Made by a program: the position numbers and the translations under genes. Below are positions 60,872 to 64,000 of a stretch of 64,000 nt of DNA, one piece after another. This stretch comes from Nitrososphaerota archaeon (GTDB lineage: Archaea > Thermoproteota > Nitrososphaeria > Nitrososphaerales > UBA183), in NCBI GenBank assembly GCA_029784825.1, contig JAFMAU010000003.1, forward strand, positions 34,378-98,377, written 5' to 3'. The notes under the pieces are model-generated. The model was not told the origin of the DNA. It saw only the letters and a program-made list of their open reading frames with translations, and made no database searches. How positions within the stretch are numbered: position 1 is the first letter of the stretch; each line of letters begins with the position of its first letter.

Positions 60872-61741
60872 ATGGTGTCTTCGTTGGCGACGATAGTCAG
60901 ACCGGCAAGACCCTCTGACAAGGCTCCCCTGATGGAGTTCATCTCCCGCATCTGGGGCGGGCACGACTACATTCCCCGCGTCTGGGAAGATTGGTTGCAG
61001 GACCGCAACGCGAAGACGTTCGTGGTCGAGGTCGACGGGAAGCCTGTCGGGATGAACAGGGTGAAGTTCCTCGAAGACGGCAACGCCTGGCTCGAGGGGG
61101 CGAGGGTCCACCCAGGCTTCCGCGGCACCGGGCTGGCGTCATTGCTCGGCAAAGATGCGATTCGGGCTGCAGCCAGGAGCGGGAAGAAGATGGTCAGACT
61201 CGCCACCAACTCTCGGAACAGGTCTGCGAGGAGGCAGATAACCAAGATGGGCTTCGCAGAGCTCGCCCGCATGAGCGTCTACAATCCTGGGACCCGTTCC
61301 CGATTCGGCCGTCAGCGCGGCGTCAGGCTGGCGGCCCGCTCGGACCTCGCCTCGCTCGTAGGATTGATTCGGTCTTCCCGAGAGTTCAAGGTCGGGGGCG
61401 GCGTCTTCTGGGACGGATTCAGGGCGACCGCGCTTACAGCCGGGACAATCAGCAGGGCGGTCAGGGAGCGCCGCGTCTACGTGTCTGACGGCGCCGCAGC
61501 AATCTTCAAGCGCGGTACTGAAGGAGACGACCCGTTCCTGCAGATCTGCTTCGCCTGCGGGAATCAGAGGGGCGTCGTGAAGCTCATCAAACACGCCTTC
61601 GGCCGTCCCCTGACAGACAGGAAACCGGAGAGATTCCTGTGCGCGCCCCAGGGCTCACCCCTGACATCGACCGCGAAGAAGGCGGGGCTCGTTCGGTGGG
61701 CTTCATTCATACTTTTCCAGCGAAGTTCTGCCAACGGTTAA
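60872..61741 (+). CDS. GNAT-family N-acetyltransferase
   Basis: The 289-residue protein has an N-terminal GNAT domain with VVEVDGKPVGMNRVKF, LEGARVHPGFRGTGLASLL (acetyl-CoA loop RGTGLA) and NSRNRSARRQITKMGF. A second, less clear domain follows from about residue 150, perhaps a degenerate GNAT repeat. The acceptor substrate is unknown. It lies 78 bp from the tRNA gene and runs away from it; a GTG at 60875 is an alternative start. Confidence 0.82.
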   Translation: MVSSLATIVRPARPSDKAPLMEFISRIWGGHDYIPRVWEDWLQDRNAKTFVVEVDGKPVGMNRVKFLEDGNAWLEGARVHPGFRGTGLASLLGKDAIRAAARSGKKMVRLATNSRNRSARRQITKMGFAELARMSVYNPGTRSRFGRQRGVRLAARSDLASLVGLIRSSREFKVGGGVFWDGFRATALTAGTISRAVRERRVYVSDGAAAIFKRGTEGDDPFLQICFACGNQRGVVKLIKHAFGRPLTDRKPERFLCAPQGSPLTSTAKKAGLVRWASFILFQRSSANG

Positions 61742-61766
61742 TACCCGCCAGTCCGGCAGCGGAATC

Positions 61767-62657
61767 ATGGAGAAAGAGGTAGGCAAGCTGGCGGTCCTCG
61801 GAGCAGGCCTAATGGGTCATGGGATCGCCCAGGTGGCCGCCCAGGTCGGCAACTTCTACGTGTCATTGCTCGACGTCAACCAGGAGCTCGTCGACAGGGG
61901 AATGAAGATGATCGAAGGGAGTCTCGGGAAGTTCGTGGAGAAGGGGAAGATGACCCAGGAGCAGGCGTCGGCCGTTCTCTCCCGAGTCCACCCCACGACG
62001 GACCTGAAGGAGGCGGTCAAGGGGGCTCAGCTTGTCATCGAGGCCGCGACCGAAGACCCCAAGCTCAAGCTCGACCTCTACAGGAGAGTCGCGGAGCTCA
62101 TCGACGCGGAGGCCGTGCTCGCCTCCAACACCTCGTCGATCAGCATCACGCTTCTCGCCTCGGCCACAAAGCACCCGGAGAAGGTCTGCGGGATGCACTT
62201 CTTCAACCCGCCCCAGCTGATGCCGCTCGTGGAGATAACCATGGGAAAGAAGACCTCGAAGGAGACGGTGGCGACTGTGAGGGGCGTCTCGGAGAGGATG
62301 GGAAAGGAGACAGTGCTCTGCAAGAAGGATTCTCCGGGCTTCATCGTGAACAGGATACTAGTCCCCGCGCTCAACGAAGCCGTCTTCCTGGTGCAGGAGG
62401 GAGTGGCCGACCCGGAGGACGTCGACAAGGCGGTGAAGCTCGGGCTGAACTGGCCCATGGGCCCGCTGCAGCTGCTCGACTACGTCGGCCTGGACACGAC
62501 GCTGAACATCACCCAGGTGTTCATGAACGAGTTCCAAGACCCGAAATTCCGCCCAAGCCCCCTCCTTCGTGAGATGGTGAGGGCTGGAATGCTGGGGAGG
62601 AAGAGCGGGAAGGGCTTCTACGAATGGAGCTCGCCCGGGTCCTCTAAGACGAAGTGA
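61767..62657 (+). CDS. 3-hydroxyacyl-CoA dehydrogenase (3-hydroxybutyryl-CoA type)
   Basis: The 296-residue protein has the NAD motif VLGAGLMGHGIAQVAA, the SNTSSISIT region, GMHFFNPPQLMPLVEI with the catalytic His, and KDSPGFIVNRIL, then NWPMGPLQLLDYVGLD. It is the short, single-function form and fits beta-oxidation, butyryl metabolism or the 3-hydroxybutyryl-CoA step of CO2-fixation or PHB pathways. A TATA-like GTTAATAC near 61737 lies about 29 nt before the ATG. Its end overlaps the convergent thioesterase by 14 bp. Confidence 0.92.
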   Translation: MEKEVGKLAVLGAGLMGHGIAQVAAQVGNFYVSLLDVNQELVDRGMKMIEGSLGKFVEKGKMTQEQASAVLSRVHPTTDLKEAVKGAQLVIEAATEDPKLKLDLYRRVAELIDAEAVLASNTSSISITLLASATKHPEKVCGMHFFNPPQLMPLVEITMGKKTSKETVATVRGVSERMGKETVLCKKDSPGFIVNRILVPALNEAVFLVQEGVADPEDVDKAVKLGLNWPMGPLQLLDYVGLDTTLNITQVFMNEFQDPKFRPSPLLREMVRAGMLGRKSGKGFYEWSSPGSSKTK

Positions 62658-63048
62658 GCTTGTCTCTCACGTCGTCGGGGACTGGCATCGTCTTCCCACT
62701 CCTGTCTATCAGCGCGTGGACCGTGTGGCCCGTACAGAGCAGCTTCATGTCAGGCAGCTTGTAGACTTCGTTCTCGAACCGGATGCTCTTGTTTCCGACC
62801 CTCGCCACCCTGGTCTTGACGACCACCTCGTCGTCGAACCTCGCAGGCGACCTGTAGTCGGCGTGGGCCTGCACCACGGGGATCCGAATCCCAAGCTTCC
62901 TCCAGTCCTTGTACGCCAGACCCACGTCCCGAAGCAGGCTCATCCTGCCGACCTCGAACCAGGAGAGGTAGTGAGCGTAATATGCTACCCCCATCGTGTC
63001 GGTCTCACCAAACCTCACCCTGACCTGCGTTTCATGCCAAGAGGCCAT
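62644..63048 (-). CDS. YbgC/4-hydroxybenzoyl-CoA-type acyl-CoA thioesterase
   Basis: The 134-residue hotdog protein has VRFGETDTMGVAYYAHYLSW with the catalytic Asp and FEVGRMSLLRD, then RSPARFDDEVVVKTRVARVG. It hydrolyses acyl-CoA of unknown chain. It converges on the 3-hydroxyacyl-CoA dehydrogenase gene, so a role in the same acyl-CoA pool is likely. The first residues (SWHETQVRVRF) are echoed in the relic at 63322-63633. Confidence 0.85.
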   Translation of the reverse strand: MASWHETQVRVRFGETDTMGVAYYAHYLSWFEVGRMSLLRDVGLAYKDWRKLGIRIPVVQAHADYRSPARFDDEVVVKTRVARVGNKSIRFENEVYKLPDMKLLCTGHTVHALIDRSGKTMPVPDDVRDKLTSS

Positions 63049-63125
63049 GGATTCGCCTCCAAATGGAGGGTTTATTCAGTTTCTCCTGAGCCTCTGGATT
63101 GGACGGGTTGCATCTCATCAATAGC

Positions 63126-63633
63126 CTAGGTACCGTCTAAGATATCCAAGGCACACCTTCCCTGATGCTGATGTCTCTTTCTTCTTGAGCGCAGATACTT
63201 GCGTAATCTCGTTACCTGCTTGAGTTTCTTATTTGTTCTAAGGCATGGGAGAAGGAAGTTCAGTTCCTTCGCTATGTTCTCCAAGCCGTGGATTGTTGCA
63301 AAGTAGGTTCTGCTGCTTTTCTTAGTACATGCCGCATCTAATCCCATCCTTCTTTGCTCCGTCGATGTAGTCCAAGAGCGGCGCCCTTTCGTTCTGAGTG
63401 ATTACCAAGACAGAACCTCCCTTCCCAACAATGCCAGGACCGAGTGAGCCTTCAGTGTCGAACCAACTAGCACGTTCCTGCCTCGTCATTGGCCGCCTTG
63501 GCAATCGTTCAGCCCGACGATAAGTGGCAAGTGCATTTGGAGGCCAATGCTTGTCGACGACAGAATCCGAGACACCGATCTCTTCGTAGCGGACTCTCAT
63601 CCTGTGTTCGTGCCAGGAGCGCACGGCGACCAA
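63126..63633 (-). pseudogene. LAGLIDADG homing endonuclease relic with a thioesterase-like start
   Basis: Two overlapping minus-strand frames form one protein. The first reads RSWHEHRMRVRYEEIGV, echoing the thioesterase N-terminus, then MTRQERASWFDTEGSLGPG, the LAGLIDADG motif, and VLVITQNERAPLLDYIDG, ending in a stop at 63322. The second, shifted near 63330-63345, gives TYFATIHGLENIAKELNFLL, LPCLRTNKKLKQVTRLRKYL, the C-terminal part of such endonucleases. The region is AT-richer than its neighbours, suggesting recent transfer. A thioesterase duplicate interrupted by an endonuclease is one reading; it is not proven. Confidence 0.5.
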
Positions 63634-63647
63634 CCAGCTTCCATCGC

Positions 63648-63657
63648 TTTTTAAAAT
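63648..63657. promoter_or_regulatory. Shared TATA-like element at the window's right side
   Basis: The tract TTTTTAAAAT lies about 25 nt from the endonuclease relic's start on the minus strand and about 27 nt from a TTG at 63680 on the plus strand. It fits leaderless transcription of the acetyltransferase from 63680. Confidence 0.4.
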
Positions 63658-63679
63658 GGCGCACGACGATGAATCAGAA

Positions 63680-64000
63680 TTGGTTCCGCTCAGGGTCAGG
63701 ACGTTCAGGATGGACGACTATCCGAGGGTCAGGGCGGTCTGGAAGGAGTGCGGGCTTGAAATCCGGCCAGGCGACAGCCGCAGGGAAATCGAACTGAAGG
63801 TCGAGCGAGACCCGGAGCTCTTCCTGGTGGGGGAGGTTGACGGCAAGATTGTCGCGTCGGTCATCGGGGCGTGGGACGGCAGGAGGGCGTGGATTTACCA
63901 TCTAGGTGTGCTCCCTGCGTTTCAGAGGAGGGGCGCCGCGAGCCGGCTGGTGCGCGAGGTCGAAAGAAGGATGAAGGCGAAGGGGGTGGTCAAGGTGAAC
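63680..64000 (+). CDS. GNAT-family N-acetyltransferase, 3' part cut off by the window edge
   Basis: The frame continues past the window. It reads RTFRMDDYPRVRAVWKECG, then LFLVGEVDGKIVASVIGAWDG and the acetyl-CoA region YHLGVLPAFQRRGAASRLV (Q/RxxGxA). This is a RimI-like acetyltransferase; its acceptor is unknown. Start TTG 63680 is chosen from its distance to the AT tract; an ATG at 63656 lies inside that tract and is less likely. Confidence 0.8.
   Translation, partial: MVPLRVRTFRMDDYPRVRAVWKECGLEIRPGDSRREIELKVERDPELFLVGEVDGKIVASVIGAWDGRRAWIYHLGVLPAFQRRGAASRLVREVERRMKAKGVVKVN

Noticed and set aside
1..64000. CRISPR arrays or cas genes
   Set aside because: No set of spaced direct repeats and no Cas-like protein was seen.

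Overview
The window is archaeal, GC-rich DNA (about 60% by eye), coding on both strands. Archaeal marks are TATA elements about 25-30 nt upstream of start codons (so largely leaderless transcription), a stand-alone uS10 ribosomal protein gene, both subunits of aconitase X as used in the archaeal mevalonate route, a thermopsin-type acid protease, a bacterio-opsin-activator-type HTH regulator, an intron-containing tRNA-Ser and archaeal-type sugar enzymes. The mix suggests a heterotrophic, possibly acid-tolerant archaeon, perhaps a non-ammonia-oxidising Thaumarchaeota/Nitrososphaeria relative; no phylogenetic marker here settles this.

Layout. 0-5.8 kb: an enolase-superfamily gene lacking the usual His/Asp dyad, a TPC-type P1B metal ATPase, TatA, and TatC with a C-terminal zinc ribbon. 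5.7-9.4 kb: aconitase X large and small subunits coupled to a HAD phosphatase, divergent from an iron alcohol dehydrogenase. 9.4-22 kb: thioredoxin, GyrI-like and YbjQ proteins, an aldehyde dehydrogenase, thermopsin, uS10, an epimerase, carbamate kinase and an ABC exporter, with a frameshifted cupredoxin and a nonsense-interrupted membrane protein between them. 22.1-23.4 kb: a chimera of CarA and the CarB C-terminus. 23.5-30.3 kb: molybdenum cofactor genes (moeA, mocA-like, xdhC, moaE, moaD, moaA, moaC, moaB). 30.3-43.8 kb: surface proteins, a PadR-surface protein-FtsX-ATPase operon and a 1,478-residue propeller/repeat protein. 43.8-47.8 kb: a phosphatase, glycosyltransferase, nucleotidyltransferase and clan-A-like glycoside hydrolase in one direction.

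48-56.8 kb holds nearly the whole non-phosphorylative Entner-Doudoroff route: GH15 glucoamylase, glucose dehydrogenase, gluconate dehydratase, KDG aldolase, aldehyde dehydrogenase and glycerate 2-kinase. The expected gluconolactonase is missing, but a cyclase-family hydrolase gene lies four bases before the aldolase gene and is a candidate for that step.

57-60.7 kb looks like a decayed integrated element beside tRNA-Ser(UGA): ribbon-helix-helix genes around an inverted repeat, a broken HerA/TraG-like ATPase and a tyrosine recombinase with two stops and a frameshift. 60.8-64 kb returns to housekeeping genes (acetyltransferases, 3-hydroxyacyl-CoA dehydrogenase, thioesterase), with a frameshifted LAGLIDADG endonuclease relic in an AT-richer patch.

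The strongest candidates for something new are the CarA-CarB chimera, the unassigned lactonase step, the slippage-prone cupredoxin repeat and the TatC-zinc ribbon fusion. All functional calls come from reading translated sequence and motifs; no database search was run.
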